Source: Filomicrobium sp. (GTDB lineage Bacteria > Pseudomonadota > Alphaproteobacteria > Rhizobiales > Hyphomicrobiaceae). From it: a DNA stretch of 8,889 bases. The position numbers and the translations under genes are program-made. The stretch covers positions 1-8,889 of the forward strand of contig JAJFHK010000104.1 of assembly GCA_021775655.1 (NCBI GenBank). The letters run 5' to 3'. The notes beneath the pieces are model-generated. The model ran no database searches. It saw nothing but the letters and a program-made list of their open reading frames with translations, and was not told the origin of the DNA. Position 1 is the first letter of the stretch; every line of letters starts with the position of its first letter. Positions 1-6,685 of the stretch are shown here, in pieces.

Positions 1-169
1 TCGGCTCTTAGCTGATGCTGATTTGATTCGGTGCGCATCGGACACAGGGGTGTGTTAGAGGCGTCGCCGGAGACCGTAAAGCTGGTGACATCTCATTGGC
101 GGCGGTTGTTTCTACAGCGTTGCCACGGGATTCTGGATTCATCTGATTCGGAGTCGTGGGGCAGGACAC

Positions 170-1933
170 GTGGAATTCATGATAGGCGATGCGACGGCAA
201 GCCCGCTACAGGGAAACTCGGCGAAGCCGGGTGCTGCAGGCGGCATTGGTCAGGCGAGGCCGACAAGAAAGATGACAGAGCCGCGCCGGGAGATCGACTC
301 TCATGGCGTTCGCCCAGTTTCGCTACCCGTCCGTTTGACAGGCGAAGCGATCAGTATTCTTGCGATGGCACTTGCCACGCTTGCGATCGGGGTAGCGCTG
401 CACATTCACTTTGGATTCGCCATTTGGGCGGCAATTGCGGGCGCGATTTTTTGCTACGGTGGCATGTTGGTTGCGCACGCGTTGATGCCGCGCCATTACT
501 TGGTCGAGAAAGTCCCACCTGCTGGATCAATCGCACGTGCGCCAGGCTATCAGGGGGCTGCGCCCCAGACAGTCGTTCCACAACCAACTGCCGCCAAGGT
601 TTCCAGTGCCACACCAAATCTGGAGCAGTCGCAGGATCGGCGCCCACCTAATGTGACGCCGAGCGCTGCCGCTCCTGATTTGGCAAAGGCGCAAGCGCCC
701 ATACCGACCGCACGCGTCACCGAACGAGCCGGATCTCCTGATCCTTTTGCGGCACCTGCTCAGCCCAGCACCGCGCCGGAACATGCCGTTGTTAAGGATC
801 GAGGTCGAACGGACCACCGGCCTGAAGCGCGAGATCAAGTGCGCGTTATTGCTTCCTCAGCGCCGACTGCGGCACCGCCAGTCGCGGTGTCCCCGACGCC
901 GCGTGAATCCGACGTCGAAATGATTCAAGGTTTGATCCGAAAGTTGGCAGATGAAGTGAATGCCGCGAGCGGAACTCCGCCTCAGGACGTTAAAGCGGCT
1001 GCAGCGGTATCAGAACGGGCGATCTCGGCTTCGCTCGACGCGTTGAATGCGACGGCTGATAGTATGCGTTCGCAGGATGGTGCTGCTCAACAGCGCCGAG
1101 TTTGCACTTCTGAAGTTGCTGGCGATGATCGCCGCACAGAATCGGGTCGGCCGCCGGAGGTCAATGCGCGCCTCTCGGCCTTGGCGGAAGCTTTGGCGCT
1201 GGGCCGTGTCGAAGTGCTGCTGGATCCTATCGTCGATTTCAATGCGGGTGCACCGCGTCACTTCGAACTTTACGTTCGCCTGCGTGACGAGCAGGGCCGC
1301 ATTCTCGATACTGAGCAGTCGCGTGAAGATTTCACCGGAACAGGTATGTTGCCGCGTATCGATGGTGCTCGGTTGGCGCATGCCTCTCAGATCGCAGTTC
1401 GATTTGCCGGGCGTGGCCGGGATCACACGCTGTTTTCGACGGTGAGTGGCGAAACGTTATCGGCGCACAAATTCCTCCAGGGTGTGGCGGATGCCTACCG
1501 CGAGCGGCGCAGCGTCGCCGGGGTTCTCATCATGACGTTCAGCCAGGCCGACGTGCGCGGGTTCGCCAGCCGCGAATGGCAGGCGCTTTCTGAATTTTCT
1601 GGAATTGGATTCCGGTACTGTATCGCCGACGTGATGGATCTCGATATGGACTTTGAAGATCTCAAATCGCGCGGTTTCGATTTCGTGAAACTCGATGCTG
1701 GGGTTTTCCTGGAAGGACTGCCTGCCGGCAACGATGTTTTTGTCCCCGTGAAGGATGTCTGCAAGCATCTCGCAGGGTTGGGGCTCAGTGTCATTGTTGG
1801 CGGCATGGAGAACGCGCAAACCGCAGCCAAGGTATTTGGCTTTGGCGTGTTGTTTGGTCAAGGGACGCTGTTTGGTGGCGCCAAAGCTGTTAAACGTGAA
1901 CTCATTGCCGGCAGCGGAGATGCGGCGGCCTGA
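170..1933 (+). CDS. Membrane-anchored protein with degenerate EAL domain
   Basis: This 587-residue protein probably sits in the inner membrane with a cytoplasmic C-terminal EAL-like domain. Two hydrophobic segments lie at about residues 60-80 and 82-106. A low-complexity Ala/Pro-rich linker follows (about 115-245), and an EAL-like fold covers about 335-580. The fold is recognisable from the opening strand ending E366-L-Y, the VKLD strand with K507, and the GQG loop with Q564 near the end. Most metal ligands of active c-di-GMP phosphodiesterases are missing. The usual Asn of the vNlS strand is T424, the TE motif is T456-F457, the DDFGTG pair is A486-D487, and the Glu of AEGVE is G544. It is therefore probably not a phosphodiesterase; a binding or scaffold role is inference. 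The start is uncertain: GTG at 170 has a GGGGCAGG stretch upstream, while ATG at 179 or 272 is also possible. The HAD gene follows after 111 bp on the same strand. Confidence 0.85.
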   Translation: MEFMIGDATASPLQGNSAKPGAAGGIGQARPTRKMTEPRREIDSHGVRPVSLPVRLTGEAISILAMALATLAIGVALHIHFGFAIWAAIAGAIFCYGGMLVAHALMPRHYLVEKVPPAGSIARAPGYQGAAPQTVVPQPTAAKVSSATPNLEQSQDRRPPNVTPSAAAPDLAKAQAPIPTARVTERAGSPDPFAAPAQPSTAPEHAVVKDRGRTDHRPEARDQVRVIASSAPTAAPPVAVSPTPRESDVEMIQGLIRKLADEVNAASGTPPQDVKAAAAVSERAISASLDALNATADSMRSQDGAAQQRRVCTSEVAGDDRRTESGRPPEVNARLSALAEALALGRVEVLLDPIVDFNAGAPRHFELYVRLRDEQGRILDTEQSREDFTGTGMLPRIDGARLAHASQIAVRFAGRGRDHTLFSTVSGETLSAHKFLQGVADAYRERRSVAGVLIMTFSQADVRGFASREWQALSEFSGIGFRYCIADVMDLDMDFEDLKSRGFDFVKLDAGVFLEGLPAGNDVFVPVKDVCKHLAGLGLSVIVGGMENAQTAAKVFGFGVLFGQGTLFGGAKAVKRELIAGSGDAAA

Positions 1934-2044
1934 TCGCGGGTGCAAGCTGTGCGCAGTTCGACTAGCTCTTTCGGGTTGAGCGGGTTAAGCCCTGGGCGAA
2001 GGCTGTTCGTTCCGACCGGCTAAATAAGTTGCACGCGAGTTTCC

Positions 2045-2911
2045 ATGCCCCACAGTATTCCCGTCATAAGTTCGATCGCTCCACTTGCTGCCGAGACGGA
2101 CGCTTGGCTTGTCGACATCTGGGGTGTGATCCACAACGGCGTTACGCCGTATCGCGACGCTGGTGAAGCGTGTATCCAGTTTCGTGACTGCGGTGGCACG
2201 GTTTTACTCTTGTCGAATTCGCCGAGGCCGGGGCAGGGTGTCAAAGCGCAACTCGACCAGATTGGCGTGAGGACAGATGCATATGACGCAATCCTGTCTT
2301 CGGGTGATGCAACCCGCGAGCTGATCAAGGCTTACGAGGGCCGCGCCGTCTACCACCTCGGACCCGATCGTGATGCTCCATTATTTTCGGGTATCGATGT
2401 GGTGCGTGTGGGTGCCGAGCAGGAAGATGGGGCGGAAGCTATCATCTGCACAGGGCTTTTCGACGACACCACTGAGACACCTGCTGACTATGCGGAACTT
2501 CTCGGTGGTCTGGCGGACCGCGGTCTACCGATGATCTGCGCAAACCCAGACCTTAAAGTTGAGCGTGGCGGGCAGGTCATCTATTGCGCTGGAGCAATCG
2601 CGGAATCTTATGCGGCGCTGGGGGCGAAAGTTTCGCTCGCTGGCAAGCCACACTTGCCGATTTACAACATGGCGTTTAAGCGGCTGGCAGAGTTGCGTGA
2701 TTGCGAAGTGCCGCTTTCGCGTATACTGGCGATCGGCGATGGCGTGAAAACGGATATTGCCGGTGGTATTCGTGCCGGCGTTCGAGCCGTTTATGTGGCG
2801 AGCCGCGTGCACATGGGCGATGATGAGGCACTTGAGCCGGAGGTACTTGCTGGACTATTTCCCGATGAGCGTGCGCAACCGATTGCTGCGATGGCGCAGC
2901 TGGCGTGGTAG
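2045..2911 (+). CDS. HAD superfamily class IIA hydrolase (TIGR01459-like)
   Basis: This is a 288-residue cytoplasmic HAD phosphatase-fold protein of the NagD-like class IIA type. Motif I is D24-I-W26-G-V-I-H-N-G, with D24 as the expected nucleophile. Motif II is S57-N-S after a hydrophobic strand. The motif III Lys is K201 in a GKPH context, and motif IV is GDGVKTDI with D232 and D237 as Mg ligands. The second Asp of the usual DxD pair is replaced by W26. From memory, DxWG is typical of this alphaproteobacterial group, so it may define the family rather than a defect. The substrate is unknown. In relatives the gene often lies near ribF (from memory), but no ribF is in this window. The ATG at 2045 is the first start in the frame that keeps the full N-terminal domain; the ribosome-binding site is weak. 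It is likely co-oriented with, and possibly cotranscribed from, the EAL gene. Confidence 0.88.
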   Translation: MPHSIPVISSIAPLAAETDAWLVDIWGVIHNGVTPYRDAGEACIQFRDCGGTVLLLSNSPRPGQGVKAQLDQIGVRTDAYDAILSSGDATRELIKAYEGRAVYHLGPDRDAPLFSGIDVVRVGAEQEDGAEAIICTGLFDDTTETPADYAELLGGLADRGLPMICANPDLKVERGGQVIYCAGAIAESYAALGAKVSLAGKPHLPIYNMAFKRLAELRDCEVPLSRILAIGDGVKTDIAGGIRAGVRAVYVASRVHMGDDEALEPEVLAGLFPDERAQPIAAMAQLAW

Positions 2912-3025
2912 ACGCACTTTCGTCGTGCAGGAGTGCAACAATGGCCCATTGAGATAAACTTGCAGCGGTGCAAATTTCTGGGTCGGCGTCTAAACTGACG
3001 GGATTGATCTGCAAAAGGGTATCGG

Positions 3026-3346
3026 ATGAGCGAGAATGTCATTTGGTTGAAGAGGCCGTCGGCCGGCAATGATTCAACTCGCCGCAAGGACCGCAACGTT
3101 TCGCTTGTCGAAGCCATTTTTCAATTTGTGGTTAGTCATCCATTCACCGACGGGGACGCTGTTGAACCGCATCCTGGAATGACGACCGAGGACGCTTCGC
3201 TGCTTGCAGATGTCATTGCGCTGGGTCTGCGTATTGCCGCCCAAGGGCCGACTGAGTTCGAAGCCTGGGCTAGCAAGGACATGGCCTACTATGAACACTG
3301 GCTTCGCCATTATCAAAAGCAGGTCGGACGGTTTCTTGAAGGGTGA
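3026..3346 (+). CDS. Hypothetical protein, 106 residues
   Basis: I do not recognise this protein. It is 106 residues long, has no signal peptide or membrane segment, and looks mostly helical and cytoplasmic. The N-terminus (about 1-25) is polar and basic. A helix-like stretch around 27-38 (VEAIFQFVVSHP) follows, then an acidic stretch. The C-terminal half is rich in Ala, Leu and aromatic residues (AYYEHWLRHY near 86-95), which suggests a small helical bundle. The ATG at 3026 is preceded by AAAGGG at a usable spacing. The gene lies 114 bp after the HAD gene on the same strand, and ends 30 bp before the stop codon of a convergent small gene. No clear terminator lies between the two stops. Confidence 0.72.
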   Translation: MSENVIWLKRPSAGNDSTRRKDRNVSLVEAIFQFVVSHPFTDGDAVEPHPGMTTEDASLLADVIALGLRIAAQGPTEFEAWASKDMAYYEHWLRHYQKQVGRFLEG

Positions 3347-3376
3347 GGCGGTGTTCGCTGTGTTGCCTTCATGTAG

Positions 3377-3523
3377 TTACGCATTCCGCCATTCTTTGGC
3401 CTGCTCGTCTCCTTGCTCGGATGGGGCTGTTTCATAAAGCCCCTTAGCAGAGAAATATGCCAGCACGGCATCAGGCAGGATGATGGTTGCGAACAACAAT
3501 GCAATTTTTCGGATAGGTGACAT
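3377..3523 (-). CDS. Small membrane or exported protein, 48 residues
   Basis: This short reading frame starts with ATG at 3523 and stops with TAA at 3377-3379, giving 48 residues. The N-terminus is MSPIRK followed by a hydrophobic stretch (about residues 7-24, IALLFATIILPDAVLAYF). The tail (about 25-48) is polar and mainly acidic (ETAPSEQGDEQ), ending EWRNA. This is the layout of a single-pass small membrane protein or of a signal peptide with a short tail; the AVLA stretch could be a cleavage site. The main support is an AGGAGG Shine-Dalgarno 5 bases upstream of the ATG, stronger than those of most genes in the window. It has no recognised family and no known function. It is divergent from the 55-residue gene and convergent with the 106-residue gene. 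Confidence 0.6.
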   Translation of the reverse strand: MSPIRKIALLFATIILPDAVLAYFSAKGLYETAPSEQGDEQAKEWRNA

Positions 3524-3764
3524 CTTCCCCTCCTGGAACGAGGCTGGACCGCATTGAGTAGCGTTGAACTGTTGCTCCTATAAACCTGTCGAAAGCAACA
3601 AATCTCCGACCGTTCGATCCCGTCATTTTTTCGGTTTGTCGGCTGTTCCGTAAGTGACAGATCACTTCAGACGTGTCGCACATGATCGGTGAGCCCGACT
3701 GCCTCGGTGAGAAAAGTCTGAAGGATACATCAAGTCGGAAGTTGACCGGAAAGATCGCTCAGCC
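3524..3764. other. Divergent intergenic region, 241 bp
   Basis: This stretch separates two divergent small genes and should hold both promoters. I could not place a convincing -35/-10 pair for either. It contains an 8-base direct repeat, TCGGTGAG, at 3686-3693 and 3704-3711, with an 18-base period. There is also a T-rich run near 3626-3631. I see no tRNA, terminator or further coding frame with good support. Confidence 0.4.
3527..3534 (-). promoter_or_regulatory. Strong Shine-Dalgarno of the 48-residue gene
   Basis: On the minus strand AGGAGGGG lies just upstream of the ATG at 3523, with the AGGAGG core 5 bases away. This near-consensus site is the main argument that the tiny frame is translated. 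Confidence 0.65.
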
Positions 3765-3932
3765 ATGCGCGTTTCAAAAGTCTGGCAAGTTGCAATAATT
3801 TCCGGCGCTTCTGGCCCGACAATTTATCACGTTGCGGGCACGACAGGGAATCCGTGGATTGTCGATGCCGTTGTCTTATTGATTGTGCTTGGTATTATTG
3901 TTCGACTGATCTTTGGGCCGACTTACAATTGA
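3765..3932 (+). CDS. Small membrane protein, 55 residues
   Basis: ATG at 3765 opens a 55-codon frame ending in TGA at 3930-3932. The N-terminal half is mildly hydrophobic with Gly, Ser and Thr (VWQVAIISGASGPTIYHV). A strong transmembrane segment covers about residues 31-50 (WIVDAVVLLIVLGIIVRLIF), and the end is GPTYN. A single-pass inner-membrane protein is likely; the function is unknown. An in-frame stop at 3708-3710 and the lack of other ATG, GTG or TTG codons after it fix the start. The ribosome-binding site is weak (GGAAAG about 11 bases upstream). It stops 8 bp before the stop of the convergent lipoprotein gene. The coherent hydrophobic segment is the main support, so some doubt remains. 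Confidence 0.5.
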   Translation: MRVSKVWQVAIISGASGPTIYHVAGTTGNPWIVDAVVLLIVLGIIVRLIFGPTYN

Positions 3933-3940
3933 CTCCCTGA

Positions 3941-4390
3941 CTAGAACACCTGTCCGATCTTGTTGATCGCGGCGATGCCTTCGTCGGCCTGGGCTTTGTC
4001 CACCCAAACGCCTCTGAAGCTGTTATTCCCGTTTGGCTTCATGTAGAGGTACTGCGTTGCACCGGGCCGAAATTTCATTGCGGGAAGACTAATGGGGAAG
4101 CCATAAGGGATGACAAACTTCGAAGGCCAATAGCCTGAAGGAACGCGAAATGTTGCGTGTCCGCAGTATTGGATGGTTCCCACCTGTTTGTCATTTACGA
4201 CGTATTTGTACGTGAAACGTGAGATCGTTATGCCGAATAAGTGATCGGCGGGTATGCAGAATCCATACACCACAACGGTCGTATGCCCACCTTGTAATTT
4301 GGCGAGTTCCTCAGGCGATAATTGTTTTTGGGCGCATCCCAAAAGTCCTGTCAATGCAACAATCGACAGGACCGCAATGATGCGGAACAT
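3941..4390 (-). CDS. Small lipoprotein of unknown function, 149 residues
   Basis: The product has a short basic N-terminus (MFR), a hydrophobic core and a lipobox L16-L-G-C19, so it should be processed by signal peptidase II and anchored by a lipidated Cys19. The mature part begins AQKQLSPEELAKLQ. A beta-rich domain follows, with VVVYGF near 40, a KYVVNDKQVGTI hairpin, ATFRVPSGYW and a TQYLYMKPNG strand. This pattern loosely recalls the DUF2846 type of predicted lipoproteins, but I cannot confirm it. The frame is open further upstream to 4453. I chose ATG at 4390 because GGAGG lies 6 bases upstream and because the lipoprotein signal begins exactly there. The gene lies 119 bp downstream of the HIT gene on the same strand and converges with the 55-residue gene. 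Confidence 0.82.
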   Translation of the reverse strand: MFRIIAVLSIVALTGLLGCAQKQLSPEELAKLQGGHTTVVVYGFCIPADHLFGITISRFTYKYVVNDKQVGTIQYCGHATFRVPSGYWPSKFVIPYGFPISLPAMKFRPGATQYLYMKPNGNNSFRGVWVDKAQADEGIAAINKIGQVF

Positions 4391-4396
4391 GAGCCC

Positions 4397-4401
4397 CCTC
4401 C
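4397..4401 (-). promoter_or_regulatory. Shine-Dalgarno deciding the lipoprotein start
   Basis: GGAGG, followed by three more G, lies 6 bases upstream of the ATG at 4390 on the minus strand. It favours the 149-residue lipoprotein over a 170-residue form with no signal peptide at its end. Confidence 0.7.
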
Positions 4402-4413
4402 AATCGAAATCGC

Positions 4414-4419
4414 AATATA
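4414..4419 (-). promoter_or_regulatory. Possible -10 element of the lipoprotein gene
   Basis: On the minus strand TATATT lies in a short AT-rich patch about 24 bases upstream of the ATG at 4390. It fits a -10 box with a short leader, but I found no good -35 at 16-18 bases, so the call is weak. Confidence 0.25.
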
Positions 4420-4509
4420 TATCGTTCGTACGCGCTGTACCTAAAGCGGGCAAGCTTGGATGCCGGACTACGGTCCCATAACTGTGGATTTGATTTGAGG
4501 TAAGGTTCG

Positions 4510-4929
4510 CTATTCCGATTTCGCTTTGGCCGCTCGAATGGATTTGGCCAACAGCAGCACATCCAGTTCGACAATTGGCGAATCCGGTTCAGGCAACGGC
4601 AGGTCGCCCCATCTTTCGTCAGTGAAGCTGATGGAGTTCCAGTTGCGTGGGGTTGCATAACGCGGAATGGCGTGGACGTGGACTTGTGGCCAAACGTTAC
4701 CAAGCTGGACATAGTTGAATCGGTCGGGTTGGAAGAGACCTAACATCGTTTCTTCGTAAGCCCGCAGGCTTGCGCGTAAGTCCGACCATTCGTCTTCGGT
4801 GATATTGGCAAGCGAACCGTGACACTCGCGGCGCAACGTCATCTGCACGCGGCCCAGATAACTCTGGTTAGCGAACAAAGACCATGTCCAATATGGCGTT
4901 TCGCGCAGAATGAATTTTGGATCGATCAT
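4510..4929 (-). CDS. HIT-family protein with Gln-x-His-x-His motif
   Basis: This is a 139-residue cytoplasmic HIT-domain protein, a family of nucleotidyl hydrolases and transferases acting on AMP-linked substrates such as dinucleoside polyphosphates. The signature is WPQVHVHAIPRY, with Q82, H84 and H86 in the three positions usually held by His. By alignment H84 is the middle residue, the usual nucleophile, and it is kept, so catalysis is possible. The stretch F71-N-Y-V-Q-L-G-N78 before it matches the strand that usually precedes the triad. A helical segment lies at about 44-64, and the C-terminus is a lysine- and alanine-rich tail. The substrate is unknown. ATG at 4929 is chosen because GGAGGA lies 6 bases upstream; an upstream ATG at 4971 lacks such a site. 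The gene is divergent from the multicopper oxidase with 172 bp between the two starts. Confidence 0.85.
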   Translation of the reverse strand: MIDPKFILRETPYWTWSLFANQSYLGRVQMTLRRECHGSLANITEDEWSDLRASLRAYEETMLGLFQPDRFNYVQLGNVWPQVHVHAIPRYATPRNWNSISFTDERWGDLPLPEPDSPIVELDVLLLAKSIRAAKAKSE

Positions 4930-5101
4930 GGTGGTTCCTCCAGGGCGCAGTCTGGATGGACTGCCGTGCAAGGGTCAACCGGGCCTGATCCAGTATTGAA
5001 TTTGACTGACCTTTGTCCCGTGAAAAAGTTAGTTGTCTCGAATTGTATTTTGCTACGGTCTGCAGCTAGACTTTGCGTATGGCGCAGTTGTTGAAGTTTG
5101 G
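4930..5101. other. Divergent intergenic region, HIT and multicopper oxidase
   Basis: These 172 bp should hold the promoters of both divergent genes. A TTGACT stretch at 5001-5006 resembles a -35 on the plus strand, but no matching -10 lies 16-18 bases away. A short inverted repeat, GTCT-N6-AGAC, lies near 5056-5069 in front of the oxidase. I found no recognisable CueR or CsoR operator. Confidence 0.35.
4936..4941 (-). promoter_or_regulatory. Shine-Dalgarno deciding the HIT start
   Basis: GGAGGA on the minus strand lies 6 bases upstream of ATG at 4929. This argues against the longer form starting at 4971. Confidence 0.7.
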
Positions 5102-6529
5102 ATGGCAGATGTGAAGATTTCCCGGCGGGCGCTTCTAGGGACAGCAGCAGGCATTGCGCTCTCAAATTCGGTTAATCGCTTCGCTGTCGCGCAGGGCGAG
5201 CGGGTGGTTGACCATCGTCTCGTTGCTCAAATGGGTGAAACACAACTGTTAGAGCCGAATGAGCCGGCGACTCGTATTTGGGGTTACGGCGGGGCTGCTC
5301 CAGGTCCGGAGTTGAGGCTCAAACAGGGCACAGAGTTCTCGGCGGAGCTTGTCAATAAGTTGACGCAGCCAACGACGGTTCACTGGCATGGTATCCGGAT
5401 TGTCAACAACATGGATGGCGTCGCCGGGCTGACCCAGCCACCCGTTCAACCAGGTGATAGTTTCACTTATCGGTTCACGCCGCCGGATGCCGGGACGTAC
5501 TGGTATCATCCGCATTTTCGAACCTGGGAGCAGCTTGCCCGAGGACTGCATGGGGCGCTGATCATTGAAGAAGAAAAGCCTCCGGCGGTCGACCAGGACG
5601 TGGTGATGATTTTCGACGACTGGCGTATTGGGAAAGACGGCCAGATCGATGACGCAAGCTTTGAGAGCATGCATGACATTTCGCATGCCGGTCGACTTGG
5701 AAACATATTGACGCTCAACGGACAGTTCTCGGCGGATTTTCCAGTGCTTTCTGGTCAACGCCTGCGGCTGCGTCTCATCAATGCGGCGACGGCGCGGATC
5801 ATTCGCGTTTCTTTCGACGGACACGTCCCGCTCGTCATTGCGCTTGACGGCCAGCCGGTTGAGCAGCCGCTCTCGCCGGAAGGGGGCGGTGTGCTTCTTA
5901 CCCCTGCACAGCGTGCTGATCTCATATTGGATTGCACCAGCCATCCCGGTACAGCGACCGACATTGCGGTTGATGTTGGCCGCGAGCGTCTTGTTGCCGG
6001 TCGTCTGATTTATGACGAGCGCCGGCGGCAGCGTTCGAAAGTTTTAACGGATGTTCCAATCCTCGCGCCTAATCCGATGCCAACGGATATCGACCTCGAT
6101 GACGCCGTGCCAATCGACCTTGTGATGACGGGTGGGGCGCGGAGGCCAATCGAATCAGCAGAATTCAAAGGAAAGGAATACGGTATCCGGGATCTTGTGC
6201 GTCAGCATAAGAAGGCCTGGGCCTTCAACGGCATCGCGGGGCTGCCAGACAAGCCGTTAGCGGTCATCGATCTGGGTAGGACAGTTGTCGTGCGGATGGT
6301 AAATAAGACGGCATGGCGTCACGCCATGCACTTTCATGGCCACCATGTCCGTGAAGTGGCGCATTCGGCGCGTGCAGCCTTGCCGCATTGGCGCGATACG
6401 GTTTTCATGCAGCCAGACGAAACCGTGACAGTTGCATTCAAAGCCCACAATCCAGGCCGATGGATGCTTCATTGCCATATGCTTGCGCACCAACGCGGCG
6501 GCATGGCTGCGTGGTACGAGGTTGGCTGA
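5102..6529 (+). CDS. Tat-exported multicopper oxidase
   Basis: This 475-residue periplasmic three-domain multicopper oxidase would oxidise phenols, metals or similar donors while reducing oxygen to water. The N-terminus carries a twin-arginine signal, S7-R-R-A-L-L-G, followed by a short hydrophobic stretch and AVA, so it should be exported folded by the Tat route. All copper ligands are visible: H94-W-H96-G, WYH136-P-H138, H407-A-M-H410-F-H412, and H457-C458-H459 with H463 and M468. These give a type 1 site (H407, C458, H463, M468) and a complete type 2/3 trinuclear cluster. M468 as axial ligand suggests a mid-potential enzyme of the CueO/CotA/SufI class rather than a fungal-type laccase. No Met-rich insert like that of CueO is seen. 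The frame is open to a TTG at 5033, but ATG at 5102 gives a proper Tat n-region. No copper-resistance gene is next to it, so its substrate is open. Confidence 0.93.
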   Translation: MADVKISRRALLGTAAGIALSNSVNRFAVAQGERVVDHRLVAQMGETQLLEPNEPATRIWGYGGAAPGPELRLKQGTEFSAELVNKLTQPTTVHWHGIRIVNNMDGVAGLTQPPVQPGDSFTYRFTPPDAGTYWYHPHFRTWEQLARGLHGALIIEEEKPPAVDQDVVMIFDDWRIGKDGQIDDASFESMHDISHAGRLGNILTLNGQFSADFPVLSGQRLRLRLINAATARIIRVSFDGHVPLVIALDGQPVEQPLSPEGGGVLLTPAQRADLILDCTSHPGTATDIAVDVGRERLVAGRLIYDERRRQRSKVLTDVPILAPNPMPTDIDLDDAVPIDLVMTGGARRPIESAEFKGKEYGIRDLVRQHKKAWAFNGIAGLPDKPLAVIDLGRTVVVRMVNKTAWRHAMHFHGHHVREVAHSARAALPHWRDTVFMQPDETVTVAFKAHNPGRWMLHCHMLAHQRGGMAAWYEVG

Positions 6530-6685
6530 ATATCGCGATGCTGATACGTAACGCGGACAATTTTTTAATAGGTAACTTCTATTGTTTTCCTCGTGTCGAT
6601 TGGCACTACTTATTGCTTCTATCAATTAGACAGGTGGCAACAAAACTTATTCATGGAGCCAAAGACCAACTTGTGAGGTCGGACT
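6530..6685 (+). other. AT-rich leader upstream of the FolD-like gene
   Basis: This 156-bp gap is clearly richer in A and T than the genes around it, mainly at about 6555-6660, and probably holds the promoter of the FolD-like gene. ATCGCGAT, an 8-base palindrome, lies at 6532-6539 just after the oxidase stop. I could not place a sound sigma-70 pair. A sigma-54-like sequence at 6601-6616 has the wrong spacing. No terminator with a T-tract follows the oxidase gene. Confidence 0.35.
6674..6679 (+). promoter_or_regulatory. Ribosome binding site before a TTG start
   Basis: TGAGGT ends 6 bases before TTG at 6686. Its TGA is in frame with the FolD-like gene, so no start further upstream is possible, and the next ATG would remove about 94 residues. 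Confidence 0.6.

Noticed and set aside
1..169. Leader before the EAL gene, with two similar GATTCGG-containing words near 18-31 and 139-151
   Set aside because: The words are short and imperfect, and no promoter pair or gene end could be supported.
31..651. 206-codon frame on the plus strand at the left edge
   Set aside because: It overlaps the EAL gene in another frame, is rich in Arg, Cys and Ser as shadows often are, and shows no domain.
1047..1445. Possible double frameshift within the EAL gene, since the in-frame stretch near residues 300-335 is unusual
   Set aside because: The alternative frame shows no EAL motifs, the main frame stays open, and the stretch lies in a low-constraint linker.
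2960..2973. TTGCA-GCGG-TGCAA hairpin after the HAD gene
   Set aside because: The stem is only 5 bp and no T-tract follows, so a terminator is not supported.
5033..5101. TTG start 23 codons upstream in the oxidase frame
   Set aside because: It would bury the twin-arginine motif behind an uncharged, aromatic stretch; ATG at 5102 gives a normal Tat signal.
6601..6616. TGGCAC...TTGC resembling a sigma-54 promoter upstream of the FolD-like gene
   Set aside because: GG and GC are separated by 11 bases rather than the strict 10, so RpoN binding is not supported.
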